Assembly (NCBI RefSeq): GCF_900156895.1
Contig: NZ_FTPD01000006.1
Location: 1 to 64,000, forward strand
Length of the DNA: 64,000 bases
DNA from: Mesorhizobium prunaredense
GTDB lineage: Bacteria > Pseudomonadota > Alphaproteobacteria > Rhizobiales > Rhizobiaceae
Direction: 5' to 3'
Shown piece by piece: positions 10,078 to 18,544 of this stretch (positions are counted from its first letter, which is position 1; the number at the start of each line of letters is the position of its first letter). Made by a program: the position numbers and the translations under genes. Under the pieces are notes generated by a model. It made no database searches, was not told the origin of the DNA, and saw nothing but the letters and a program-made list of their open reading frames with translations.

Positions 10078-12036
10078 ATGTCTTCAGCCAAGCATGTTCT
10101 TCGCAACACGGCGGCGACCGTCGCCCTGATCGCAGCCGCGCTCGCCACCACACCGGCCTTCGCCAAGCAGGCGAACATCAAGTCAATGTCGTTCAACACC
10201 GAAAGCGCCAACACGACGATCCATGTCGGCTCCAGCGACAAGCAAAAATGGGACACGCTGAAAAGTGGCAATGTCCAGTTCTGGGGCCACATGAAGCTCA
10301 ACACACGGTGGCCAGGTTATGTGCAGGATGTCGGCGTGGCGCTCGGCGTTTGTGGACCGGGCCAGTGCGGCGCGTTTCCGCCGATCTGGAGCACGTCACC
10401 TGTCAGCCGCCACTACGATCATCAGGAAAATTTCTCCTTCGATCCCTCCAAAATACCGCTGTCGTCAAACACCGGTATCGCCGTCGTGCCTTACGGCGAT
10501 CAGATCATTGCCCGGTGCAATCAGCACCTCCAGCCCGATGGGCCGACAAAGTCTTACTCGTTCACGCACAGCTTCCATGCGAGCTTCTCGGCACTGACCG
10601 ACACGGCGCTCGACATGGACAATGCGGTCAGCGAGGCCCAGGACGGCAGCTGGCCCCATCCCCTGTACGACTCGCACTATGCCGAGCATGGATCGTTCGA
10701 CGTCCAAATTGTCTGCGACCCCGTCGTCAAGCCGCCGGTTCAGGACGTCGCCAATGATTTCGGCGAATTCGACGTGGACGACGTCAAGCTGTTCCTGACC
10801 ACCTACCAGTCGAACCAGACCGGCTCGACGCCCGGTACGGTCTGCCCATCGTTGAAGGTCACGAGCCGGGCGCAGGCCAATCAGGCCGGGCCTGTGTCGA
10901 TGCGCATCTGGCGCCGGAAGAACGACGGGCCGATCACCTCCGAGGTGCAGCAGGCGTGGGCGTCATACGATGCGACCAAGAATGGCTATTTCGCCACCTA
11001 TGAGAAGTGGGAGGATGTCGGCGCCACCGCCTATTTCCAATACAAGACCGAGATCATCGGCAACGGTCCGTTCGAACCATTTGACGGCTGGAAGGACATC
11101 ACTGTCCATTGCACCGGCGCGGGTGGGGGCGGCTTCACCGACGCACCTCAGGACAACCCCGACAACCCGCCGGCGCATTCGGACTGGCAGGGCGAGGTCA
11201 CTGTCTCGGACAGCGCTGGCTTCAAAAAACTCTGCCCGCGCAAGGGCCAGGTGGCGTTCGAAGTCGAGCGCGAGGCGCCGGGTGCGTTTCACTACCGCAT
11301 CAGCTGCTCGAACGGCGCATTCTTCACCGGCACGACGGCCGCCTTCGATGATGGCGGCGTGTTCAGGGCGAGTGCCGCACACGAACTCAGCATCGTCAGA
11401 ACCCGCTCGATCCAGTGCACCCTGCAGGAGATCAAGCAGAACGGTTCGATCGCAACCGTCGACAACAGCAGCGAGGATTTTACCTGTATCAAGCGCAATT
11501 TTGATCCGAATGCCGATGGTCTGGCGGTCGATACGCCATCCAATCCCGGCAAACCGCAACTTCCGCCGGTCGTCATCGATGCCGGCCGCACATGCGTGCC
11601 GAGCCAGAGGCCGATCCGCGGCAAATGCGTCGACAGGCCGCTCGTGGCTGCCTGCCGCAGCACCGAAAAGCGTGTCAACGGCAAGTGCATCGGGGTCAGC
11701 ATCCACTGCCTGCCCGGTTACCATCAGGTCGGCCTGAAATGCGTGCGCAATGCGGTGATCGCCGACAGGTGCAAGCGCAACGAACAGCGCATCGACGGGA
11801 GATGCGTGCGCAAGCCCTCCATCATTATCGATTGCAAGCGCGGCTATCATCTGGTCGGCAAGGCATGCGTTAAGAACCCGCTGATCATCACCGCCTGCCC
11901 GGCAACCGAAAAACTGCTGCGTGGCCACTGCGTGCCCAAGCAACCTGTGAAGAAGCTCAACCTGCAGAAAGTGAAGCAAGGCAGCGGCAAGGTGTTGCTG
12001 CCACGACCGGCCAGGCCGCTGCATCCAGTGAACTGA
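10078..12036 (+). CDS. Secreted protein with C-terminal cysteine repeats
   Basis: A predicted exported protein of 652 residues of unknown function. The signal peptide is clear (basic start, ALIAAALATTPAFA, then KQ). The body has no family I recognise and contains a few paired cysteines. From about residue 505 there are six short repeats of the pattern C-x(5-7)-(V/I/L)-x-G-x-C, such as CRSTEKRVNGKC, CKRNEQRIDGRC and CKRGYHLVGKAC, separated by hydrophobic linkers. The ATG has a strong GGGAGAGAG upstream. The neighbouring gene ends in a related cysteine-repeat region, so the two may form a surface-protein pair, though the intervening terminator suggests separate transcripts. The repeats could be disulphide-bonded binding modules; that is inference. 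Confidence 0.82.
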   Translation: MSSAKHVLRNTAATVALIAAALATTPAFAKQANIKSMSFNTESANTTIHVGSSDKQKWDTLKSGNVQFWGHMKLNTRWPGYVQDVGVALGVCGPGQCGAFPPIWSTSPVSRHYDHQENFSFDPSKIPLSSNTGIAVVPYGDQIIARCNQHLQPDGPTKSYSFTHSFHASFSALTDTALDMDNAVSEAQDGSWPHPLYDSHYAEHGSFDVQIVCDPVVKPPVQDVANDFGEFDVDDVKLFLTTYQSNQTGSTPGTVCPSLKVTSRAQANQAGPVSMRIWRRKNDGPITSEVQQAWASYDATKNGYFATYEKWEDVGATAYFQYKTEIIGNGPFEPFDGWKDITVHCTGAGGGGFTDAPQDNPDNPPAHSDWQGEVTVSDSAGFKKLCPRKGQVAFEVEREAPGAFHYRISCSNGAFFTGTTAAFDDGGVFRASAAHELSIVRTRSIQCTLQEIKQNGSIATVDNSSEDFTCIKRNFDPNADGLAVDTPSNPGKPQLPPVVIDAGRTCVPSQRPIRGKCVDRPLVAACRSTEKRVNGKCIGVSIHCLPGYHQVGLKCVRNAVIADRCKRNEQRIDGRCVRKPSIIIDCKRGYHLVGKACVKNPLIITACPATEKLLRGHCVPKQPVKKLNLQKVKQGSGKVLLPRPARPLHPVN

Positions 12037-12165
12037 AATCGCAACGCTTGAACAGGGAGAGGTGGCCGACGCTGCCTCTCTCCTTTTGCGCAGGCACCGG
12101 ATTCCTGTCGACAAGCAGCGCTGAGACCATTACGGCGAAGGCGGGCTCAAGAACGGGAAGCGAAC

Positions 12166-12843
12166 GTGGCTCACAAGACCCTGATCGCGCCATCTGTGCT
12201 GGCGTCGGATTTTTCGAAGCTGGGCGACGAGGTCGAGGCGGTGGTGGCGGCCGGTGCCGACTGGATCCATCTCGACGTCATGGACGGGCATTTTGTGCCC
12301 AACATCACCTTCGGTCCGCCGGTGATCAAGGCGATCCGCAACCGCACCAAGGCCTTCTTCGACTGTCATCTGATGATTGCGCCGGCCGATCCCTATCTGC
12401 AGGCGTTTGCCGAAGCCGGCTGCGACGGCATGACGGTGCATGCCGAGGCCGGGCCGCATCTCGACCGTTCGCTGCAGACGATCAGGGACCTCGGCAAGCA
12501 GGCCGGCGTGTCGCTCAACCCGGCGACACATGAAACGGCGATCGAATATGTGCTAGACCGGCTCGATCTGATCCTGATCATGACCGTCAATCCGGGTTTT
12601 GGCGGCCAGGCCTTCATTCCGGAGGTCGTCGACAAGGTGAAGCGGGTGAAGGCGCTGATCGGCAATCGGCCGATCCGGATCGAGATCGACGGCGGCATCT
12701 CGCCCGAAACCGCGCCCCTGGTCACCGCCGCCGGCGCCAGCGTGCTGGTCGCCGGTGCGGCTATCTTCAAGGGCGGCAGCGTCGAAGCCTATCGGGCGAA
12801 CATCGAGGCGATCAGGACAGCGGCCGACCAGGTGGCCGGCTGA
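12166..12843 (+). CDS. rpe: Ribulose-phosphate 3-epimerase
   Basis: Interconverts D-ribulose 5-phosphate and D-xylulose 5-phosphate in the pentose phosphate pathway. The 225-residue TIM barrel has all family marks: APSVLASDF at the start, the metal/catalytic [20 protein letters not shown] in the middle, [10 protein letters not shown], then EIDGGI and VAGAAIF at the phosphate site. The start is a GTG at 12166 with GGGAAG upstream. A strong hairpin about 100 bases past the stop probably ends the transcript. Confidence 0.95.
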   Translation: MAHKTLIAPSVLASDFSKLGDEVEAVVAAGADWIHLDVMDGHFVPNITFGPPVIKAIRNRTKAFFDCHLMIAPADPYLQAFAEAGCDGMTVHAEAGPHLDRSLQTIRDLGKQAGVSLNPATHETAIEYVLDRLDLILIMTVNPGFGGQAFIPEVVDKVKRVKALIGNRPIRIEIDGGISPETAPLVTAAGASVLVAGAAIFKGGSVEAYRANIEAIRTAADQVAG

Positions 12844-12942
12844 CCTGCCGGCGCGCCGTCACCGGCAGGCGTTGTTCTCCCCGGCCGGTCAGGAATTCGT
12901 TGGCCGACGCCGGTGCGCTTGTGCTCGTGGCATGCGGCCCCA

Positions 12943-12970
12943 GCCAAAAATGGCCCTGTCCATTTTTGGC
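12943..12970. terminator. Strong hairpin after rpe
   Basis: A perfect 11-bp inverted repeat (GCCAAAAATGG with CCATTTTTGGC) encloses a six-base loop, about 100 bases past the rpe stop. It is followed by GATTTTATT rather than a pure T run. It can act as a terminator in either direction, or as a leader structure for the malonyl-CoA decarboxylase gene. Confidence 0.6.
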
Positions 12971-12977
12971 GATTTTA

Positions 12978-12990
12978 TTGGTATATCCAA
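12978..12990. promoter_or_regulatory. Candidate operator upstream of malonyl-CoA decarboxylase
   Basis: The 13-base inverted repeat TTGGTATATCCAA lies 80 bases upstream of the decarboxylase start. With its flank it shares a 13-base string (ATTTTATTGGTAT) with one of the operator-like sites at the nag/mur divergent promoter near 18.37 kb. A GntR-family regulator is a reasonable binder by site type. No regulator gene is adjacent. Confidence 0.4.
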
Positions 12991-13069
12991 AACTGTCATC
13001 CATATTCTCTGTCTCACCCTCATGCTTCTGCGGACCCCTCCCGCAGGCTCCTCTTCGACGGTCGGATCG

Positions 13070-14440
13070 ATGAACCGCAGCCCTTTCTTCGCTGACCTGC
13101 TGAACACCATCGCCGACCGCGGCCGGATGATGCTGAACCTCGTGCGCGGTGACGAGCCGGTTTCGGCCGACAGCCTGGCACGTCTGTGCGTCCGTCTGCT
13201 TTCCAGCCAGGGCGAGGCATCGGGCGTCGCCTATGCAAGGGAAATACTCGACCGCTGGCGCACCCTCGGCGCCGACGGCAGGCTGGCTTTCCTGCATGTG
13301 CTGCGCGATCGTTTCGGCACCGATCACGCCAGGCTTGCCGCCGCGGTGGATGCCTATCGCGCCACTCCGGACGATCGCTCGGCACTTGCCCTGCACGACG
13401 CCGCCGAGCCGGCCAGGCAGGAGCTGCTGCGCCGCCTGAACCTGGCGCCCGGCGGAATCGAGACGCTGGTGCGCATGCGCGAGGATCTGCTTGCCCGGCT
13501 GCCCACATCGCCCGATCTCGCCATCGTCGATACCGACTTCACGCACCTGCTGTCGTCGTGGTTCAACCGCGGCTTCCTGGTGCTGCGGCGGATCGACTGG
13601 TCGACGCCGGCCAACATCCTGGAAAAAATCATCCGCTACGAGGCGGTGCATGCCATCCACACCTGGGACGATCTGCGCCGCCGGATCGAGCCGGCCGACC
13701 GGCTCTGCTATGCGTTCTTTCATCCGCAGCTCGGCGACGAGCCGCTGATCTTCGTCGAGGTCGCGCTGACCCGGGCGATGCCGACGACGATCGCCGAGCT
13801 GCTCGCCGACGAGCGGCCGCCGGTGCCGCCACGGCAGGCTACGACGGCGGTGTTCTATTCGATCTCCAACTGCCAGGAGGGCTTGCGCGGCATCTCCTTC
13901 GGCAATTTTCTGATCAAGCAGGTGGTCGAGGATCTGCGCCGCGACCTTCCCGGCCTGACCGATTTCGTCACGTTGTCCCCAGTGCCGGGCTTTGCCCGCT
14001 GGCTGGCCGAGCAGGCCGAAACCATCCCCTCCGCCGCCGAAGTGTTGGACCTCGTCGCCGACGAGGGTTGGCATGCGGACGCTGGCGCTCGCGACCGCGT
14101 CGGCCCGGCGCTGCTTCCTCTTGCGGCACAGTATTTCCTCGAATCCCGCACCGCCTCCGGCAAGGTGATCGACCCGGTCGCCCGGTTCCATCTCGGCAAT
14201 GGCGCGCGGCTGGAGCGCATCGACCTTTTCGGCGATCTGTCGCCCCGCGCCTTGCGTCAGGCGCATGGCCTGATGGTTAATTATCGCTACAAGCTCGACG
14301 ACATCGAGAAGAACCACGAGCTGTTCGCCGCCAGGAACGATGTGGCGGCCGCAACCGCCGTGCGCCGCCTGCTGCCGAAACCGGCGAGACCTGCCGCGCC
14401 GCGGCTTCCGGCGCCAGCCCAGACTCAGAGGGATGCATGA
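13070..14440 (+). CDS. Malonyl-CoA decarboxylase
   Basis: Converts malonyl-CoA to acetyl-CoA and CO2, used in malonate breakdown or to dispose of excess malonyl-CoA. The 456-residue protein has an all-helical N-terminal domain and a GNAT-like catalytic domain. Visible signatures are FYSISNCQEGLRGISFGNFL around residues 260-280 (the family's catalytic Ser region) and RFHLGNGARLERI around residue 380 (the catalytic His). I use MNRSPFFADLL at 13070 as the start because the family begins there; the frame is open further upstream. Unlike the mat operons of many rhizobia, no malonyl-CoA synthetase or malonate transporter adjoins it, so it seems to stand alone here. Confidence 0.92.
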   Translation: MNRSPFFADLLNTIADRGRMMLNLVRGDEPVSADSLARLCVRLLSSQGEASGVAYAREILDRWRTLGADGRLAFLHVLRDRFGTDHARLAAAVDAYRATPDDRSALALHDAAEPARQELLRRLNLAPGGIETLVRMREDLLARLPTSPDLAIVDTDFTHLLSSWFNRGFLVLRRIDWSTPANILEKIIRYEAVHAIHTWDDLRRRIEPADRLCYAFFHPQLGDEPLIFVEVALTRAMPTTIAELLADERPPVPPRQATTAVFYSISNCQEGLRGISFGNFLIKQVVEDLRRDLPGLTDFVTLSPVPGFARWLAEQAETIPSAAEVLDLVADEGWHADAGARDRVGPALLPLAAQYFLESRTASGKVIDPVARFHLGNGARLERIDLFGDLSPRALRQAHGLMVNYRYKLDDIEKNHELFAARNDVAAATAVRRLLPKPARPAAPRLPAPAQTQRDA

Positions 14441-14481
14441 GCAATCACCCGCTTCAGGCTGCGGGCCAAACGGCTGATATC

Positions 14482-15660
14482 TTAGGCACCCTTTGCGACA
14501 CCGACCTCGAAAACCCTCTTGCCTTCTATCCAGACGCCCTTGACGTCCAATTCGTCCGACAGCGCAACGATATCGGCGGCGGTGCCGTTGGCGAAGCGCC
14601 CGAGCCGGTGTGATTGGCCGACCGCCTGCGCCGGATAGAGCGAAGCCATGCGCAGCGCCTCCGACAGGTCCAGCCCGACGACGCGGTGGACGAAGCGGAC
14701 GGCGGCGATCATGTCGAGATCGGCGCCGGCCAGCGTCCCGTCGGCAAGCCGCAGGCTGCCGTCCCTGCGGTAGACGGCGCGGCCGTTCAGCGTGAACGAG
14801 GTCATGTCGGTGCCGATCGTCGCCATGGCGTCGGTGACCAGGAAAATTTTTGCGGGGCCCTGCTTGGCGCGCAGCGCGATGGCTATGGTGGCGGGATCGA
14901 CATGGATGCCGTCGGCGATGATGCCGGCAAACAATGTGCCGGTACCGATGGCGGCACCCACCAGACCCGGCTCGCGGTTGCCGATCTGGCTCATGGCGTT
15001 GAACAGATGGGTGACCATTGTTGCGCCGGCATCGGCGAAGCCGCGCGCCTTGGCATAGCCGGTGTCGGAATGGCCGAGGCTGACGCCGATGCCGGCCTCG
15101 ACCAGCGCCGAAACCCTCGCCGGCTCCACCGATTCCGGCGCCACAGTCGTCAGCAGCACCGGCAGGGTTTTCCGCGCCGCAATCAGCATCGCCTGGTCGG
15201 CATCCAGCATCGGCCGGATCAGCGCCGGGTCATGCGCGCCCTTGCGGGCGATCGACAGATGCGGGCCTTCGAGATGCAGGCCCAAAAAGCCAGGCACCTT
15301 TTGCCGTGCGGCCTCGGCCCCGGCGGCAACCGCCGCTGCGGTGATGGCAGGCGTGTCGGTGATCAGCGTCGGCAGCAGCGCCGTCGTGCCGAAAGGCGCA
15401 TGTGCCCGGCAGATGGTCTCGATCGAGGCGACATCGGGGTGGTCGTTGAGCATGACGCCGCCGCCGCCATTGACCTGCAGGTCGACAAAGCCCGGTGCAA
15501 GCATGCCGCCGCCGGTTTCGATACGCTCGACGCCGGACGGAACGGCTCCGGTGGCAACGATGGCCTCGACGAGGCCGTCTTGCACGACAAGGGCAGCGTT
15601 GTCGTGCCAGTCGTCGCCGTCAAAAATCCGGGCGCCAGTCAGGGCAAAACACTCGCTCAT
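14482..15660 (-). CDS. nagA: N-acetylglucosamine-6-phosphate deacetylase
   Basis: Removes acetate from GlcNAc-6-phosphate to give glucosamine-6-phosphate, a key step of amino-sugar catabolism and wall recycling. The 392-residue amidohydrolase shows GGGMLAPGFVDLQVNGGGG near residues 48-66, the metal ligand region GLHLEGPHL, SLGHSDTGY and THLFNAMSQIGNREPG, and the catalytic VTDAMATIG. The ATG overlaps the stop of the upstream SIS gene by four bases (ATGA), so the two are translationally coupled. It is the last gene of a four-gene operon (kinase, GntR regulator, isomerase, deacetylase). Confidence 0.95.
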   Translation of the reverse strand: MSECFALTGARIFDGDDWHDNAALVVQDGLVEAIVATGAVPSGVERIETGGGMLAPGFVDLQVNGGGGVMLNDHPDVASIETICRAHAPFGTTALLPTLITDTPAITAAAVAAGAEAARQKVPGFLGLHLEGPHLSIARKGAHDPALIRPMLDADQAMLIAARKTLPVLLTTVAPESVEPARVSALVEAGIGVSLGHSDTGYAKARGFADAGATMVTHLFNAMSQIGNREPGLVGAAIGTGTLFAGIIADGIHVDPATIAIALRAKQGPAKIFLVTDAMATIGTDMTSFTLNGRAVYRRDGSLRLADGTLAGADLDMIAAVRFVHRVVGLDLSEALRMASLYPAQAVGQSHRLGRFANGTAADIVALSDELDVKGVWIEGKRVFEVGVAKGA

Positions 15661-16688
15661 ATGGTTTCCGTCACCTTGCGAAGATTGGGCGGCGTGTCCG
15701 GATCGAGACCGCGATGACGAGCAAAGGCCTCGACGAAGCCATAGAAGGACACGATCAGCGCCAGCGGGTCGGTCAGTGGATGGCCGGTGGCGACATGCGG
15801 CAGCTGCTGAGCGCTTGTCGCCTTGTCCGAAGTCACGAAGACCGCCGCGCCCTTGCCCGCCAGGCTGTCGGCGGCCGCTGCTACCGACGGCTCGGAAGCA
15901 TCGCGGGCGGCGAGCGCCAGCACCGGAAATTCGGGCCCGACCAGTGCCAGCGGGCCATGCATCACCTCGGCAGCACTATAGGCCTCGGCATGCATGGCGC
16001 AGGTTTCCTTGAACTTCAGCGCCGCTTCATTGGCGATCGCCGCGGACGGACCACGACCGAGGATGAACAGAGACTTCTGCGTCTCAAGGGCGCTGGCCAG
16101 CGCCATCCAGTCGCAGGCGATCGCCTTGCGGAAATGTTCCGGCAAACGGGCGAGCGCCGCCAGCAACTTGTCGTCACCGGTGCTATGCGCCATCAAGGCG
16201 AGGCCGGCGACGGCTGAATTGACGAAGGTCTTCGTCGCCGCGACGCTGCGCTCCGGGCCGGCCAGGATGTCGATCGCATAATCGCAGGCCCGCGCCAGCG
16301 GCGAATCGGCGGTGTTGGTGATGGCGACGGTCAGCGAACCGCCGGCTCTTGCGGCTTGCGCCATGGCGACGATGTCCGGGCTCTTGCCCGACTGCGAGAT
16401 CGCCAGGCAGGCCGAGCCGGCCAGCCTGAGCCTGGCGCCGTAGATCGAAGCGATCGACGGGCCGACCGATGCGACGGCGAGGCCGGCGGTCAGTTCCACC
16501 GCATACTTCATGAAGGTGGCGGCATGGTCGGAGGAGCCGCGCGCCACGGTGACGACGAAGTTTGGGTCGCGCTCGCGAATGCCGCGCCCGGCCTCGGTCA
16601 GCACCGCCGCCGAGCCGTCGAGCAGGCGGGCGGTGGCCTCCGGGATCTCCTCGATCTCGCGCCGCATATGGGTAATTGTCGCGCTCAT
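15657..16688 (-). CDS. SIS-domain sugar-phosphate isomerase/deaminase (AgaS/GlmS-like)
   Basis: A 343-residue protein made of two SIS domains, like the isomerase half of glucosamine-6-phosphate synthase but lacking the glutaminase domain. It most likely acts as glucosamine-6-phosphate deaminase/isomerase, giving fructose-6-phosphate after NagA. Phosphosugar-binding motifs are ARGSSDHAATF near residue 50 and ISQSGKSPDIV near residue 98, and the C-terminal FVEAFARHRGLDPDTPPNLRKVT is typical of the family. It is coupled by ATGA overlaps on both sides (GntR gene before, nagA after). No classical nagB is nearby, which supports this role. Confidence 0.88.
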   Translation of the reverse strand: MSATITHMRREIEEIPEATARLLDGSAAVLTEAGRGIRERDPNFVVTVARGSSDHAATFMKYAVELTAGLAVASVGPSIASIYGARLRLAGSACLAISQSGKSPDIVAMAQAARAGGSLTVAITNTADSPLARACDYAIDILAGPERSVAATKTFVNSAVAGLALMAHSTGDDKLLAALARLPEHFRKAIACDWMALASALETQKSLFILGRGPSAAIANEAALKFKETCAMHAEAYSAAEVMHGPLALVGPEFPVLALAARDASEPSVAAAADSLAGKGAAVFVTSDKATSAQQLPHVATGHPLTDPLALIVSFYGFVEAFARHRGLDPDTPPNLRKVTETI

Positions 16689-17467
16689 GGCCGGCCCTCT
16701 TCGCCCGGCCCGCTGAGCCGGAGTTCGGCGACGAAATCATAGGCGTCGCCCCTGTAGATCGAGCGGGTGAATTCGATCACCTTGCCGCTCGCCAGATAGG
16801 AAATACGCTCGATGTGCAGGGCGGCAATGCCAGGCGGCACTTCGAGCAGGCGCGCGTCGTCGTCGCCGAGATTGGCGGCGGAAATGCGCTGCACCGCCCG
16901 CACCGGCCGATGGCCGGTCGTTTCAAGCGCCGCGTAGAGCGACGAACCGATCGCCGCCGGGTCGGGCAGCACGCTGGCAGACAGTGCCGCGCGCTCGATC
17001 GCCAGCGGCGTGTCGTTGGCAATGCGCAGGCGCGCCACCCGCGCCACCAGTTCGTTCGATGACAGGCCGAGCACCATCATCTCGTCCGGCGAGGGCGCAT
17101 AGAGGCCGCGGTCGAGCCAGGCCGAACGCACCGCCATGCCGCGCCGCGCCATATCCTCAGTGAAGGACGTCAGCCGCGACAGCGACTGCTCAACGCGTTC
17201 CATCCGCGGCGCGACGAAGGTGCCGGAGCCGTGGCGCTGGACGAGGATGCCGCCCTTGACCAGATCCTGCACCGCCTTGCGTACGGTGACGCGCGAAATG
17301 TCGGCCTTGCTGGCGATGTCGCGCTCGGACGGCAGCGCGTCGCCCGGCCCGATCAGGCCGCGATTGACCGCGTCCTCGATGCTCTTCCTGAGCTGCAGAT
17401 AGAGCGGCGCGCCGCTTTGCGCCGACTGTTTCAGCGTGGCGAAGATCTGCTCGGCGGCCTCGCTCAT
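16685..17467 (-). CDS. GntR/HutC-family transcriptional regulator (NagR-like)
   Basis: A 260-residue repressor with an N-terminal winged helix (LRKSIEDAVNRGLIGPGDALP, SERDIASKADISRVTVRKAVQDL) and a C-terminal UTRA effector domain. In this family UTRA domains bind sugar phosphates such as GlcNAc-6-P or GlcN-6-P. Its ATGA overlaps with the kinase gene upstream and the isomerase gene downstream place it inside the amino-sugar operon. It is the obvious candidate to bind the tandem ATACCAAT-type sites at 18.37 and 18.51 kb, and so to control both divergent operons. That link is inference from position. Confidence 0.9.
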   Translation of the reverse strand: MSEAAEQIFATLKQSAQSGAPLYLQLRKSIEDAVNRGLIGPGDALPSERDIASKADISRVTVRKAVQDLVKGGILVQRHGSGTFVAPRMERVEQSLSRLTSFTEDMARRGMAVRSAWLDRGLYAPSPDEMMVLGLSSNELVARVARLRIANDTPLAIERAALSASVLPDPAAIGSSLYAALETTGHRPVRAVQRISAANLGDDDARLLEVPPGIAALHIERISYLASGKVIEFTRSIYRGDAYDFVAELRLSGPGEEGRP

Positions 17468-18345
17468 CGCGCCGCCTCCGTCGCACTCGAGAAAACACGC
17501 ACCGCCATCTGCACGGCGCCACCCAGCGCATCGTCGAGCGGCGGCTTCAGCAGCGCCCGGTAGCGCGCCGACAGGCGTGGTGCATAGAGCGGCGCCAGCC
17601 CGCCAAGCAGGCAGAGCGGATCGTCGTCGCCGAGATCAAGCACGCCAAGTGCTGCCTCGACGTCGGCGATTGCCTTGTCGAGGATCCAGTTGGCGACGAT
17701 GTCGCCCTTTTCGGCATGCTCGAAGACCTTTGGCGCGAAGCCGCCGAAATCGCCGGGTTTTGCGTTGGTGGTGAACTCGACCAAATCCTCGGGATTGTCG
17801 CGGAAGATGGCGAGCATGGCCTGCGCCAGCGGCGATCCCTGGCGGATGCCGTCATAGGCGAGCAGCGTCTGCTCGAGCAGGTCGCGGCCGATGCGGGCGC
17901 CGCTGCCCTGGTCGCCGACCTGGAAACCCCAGCCGCCGATGGCGCGCGACTTGCCGTTTCTGCGCGCCATGTAGGCGGTGCCGGTGCCGAGGATGGCCAT
18001 GGCGCCGTCACCGGAGCCGACCGCGCCTTCCAGCGCGATCTCGGCGTCGGTCTCGACACGGTTTTGGCTGAACGGCAGGATCGCTTCGAGCTGCTGCCTG
18101 TAGGTGCCGACATTGGCGCCGGCGAGCCCGAGGACGGCCGGGGTCTGCGGGATCAGTTCGGGGTTTTGTCCGGCGGCGACAAAGGCCTGCCTTGCCGCCT
18201 CGACGATGTTGGCCCTGGCGCCGGTGAGATCGGTGCGGATGTTGGCCGCACCGCTCTTGGCGCGGCCGACGACGGTGCCGTCCACTGTTGCAAGGGCCGC
18301 CCTGCAGCTGGTGCCGCCGCCATCGATGCCGAGCACGAATTTCAC
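17464..18345 (-). CDS. BadF/BadG-family N-acetylglucosamine kinase
   Basis: An ASKHA-fold kinase of 293 residues that probably phosphorylates GlcNAc (or a related amino sugar) at O6 to feed NagA. The phosphate-1 motif FVLGIDGGGTSCRA is at the N terminus, the adenosine and phosphate-2 motifs include ILGTGTAYMARR, and GGWGFQVGDQGSGARIGRD is the family signature. An ATG-initiated frame reaches 18393, but the GTG at 18345 has GGAGGAG seven bases upstream and opens directly at the conserved strand, so I use it. First gene of the operon, with ATGA coupling to the GntR gene. Muramic or glucosamine kinases are alternative labels. Confidence 0.88.
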   Translation of the reverse strand: MKFVLGIDGGGTSCRAALATVDGTVVGRAKSGAANIRTDLTGARANIVEAARQAFVAAGQNPELIPQTPAVLGLAGANVGTYRQQLEAILPFSQNRVETDAEIALEGAVGSGDGAMAILGTGTAYMARRNGKSRAIGGWGFQVGDQGSGARIGRDLLEQTLLAYDGIRQGSPLAQAMLAIFRDNPEDLVEFTTNAKPGDFGGFAPKVFEHAEKGDIVANWILDKAIADVEAALGVLDLGDDDPLCLLGGLAPLYAPRLSARYRALLKPPLDDALGGAVQMAVRVFSSATEAAR

Positions 18346-18367
18346 ACGATTTCTCCTCCGGGCTGAT

Positions 18368-18388
18368 AATACCAATAAAATACCAATA
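18368..18388. promoter_or_regulatory. Tandem operator, site A (nag operon side)
   Basis: Two ATACCAAT half-sites start 11 bases apart, one helical turn, just upstream of the kinase gene's ribosome-binding site. Read in reverse, site B on the other side of the divergent region has the same layout. The likely binder is the GntR regulator encoded in the operon. Confidence 0.6.
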
Positions 18389-18501
18389 GCCAAGGATTAA
18401 TTTCTGTTTCAAAAAGATTAAGGCGCATTTGATTGAAAAACCTACGTATTTTGTCTGAACGGCGATTTCAGGGCAGGGAAGCCGCTAATGGTTGTGGACA
18501 A

Positions 18502-18520
18502 GTGGTACTTTTTTGGTATT
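18502..18520. promoter_or_regulatory. Tandem operator, site B (mur/ABC operon side)
   Basis: Two TGGTA half-sites start 11 bases apart, in inverted orientation to site A and matching it closely when reverse-complemented. It lies about 25 bases upstream of the murQ start, where a bound repressor would block transcription or initiation. Confidence 0.6.
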
Positions 18521-18544
18521 GTTTTGCGGATTGGAGGGAAAGCG

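Noticed and set aside
10963..12114. Long minus-strand open frame opposite the second secreted protein
   Set aside because: Shadow of an intact gene with a signal peptide and repeats on the other strand; composition is not protein-like.
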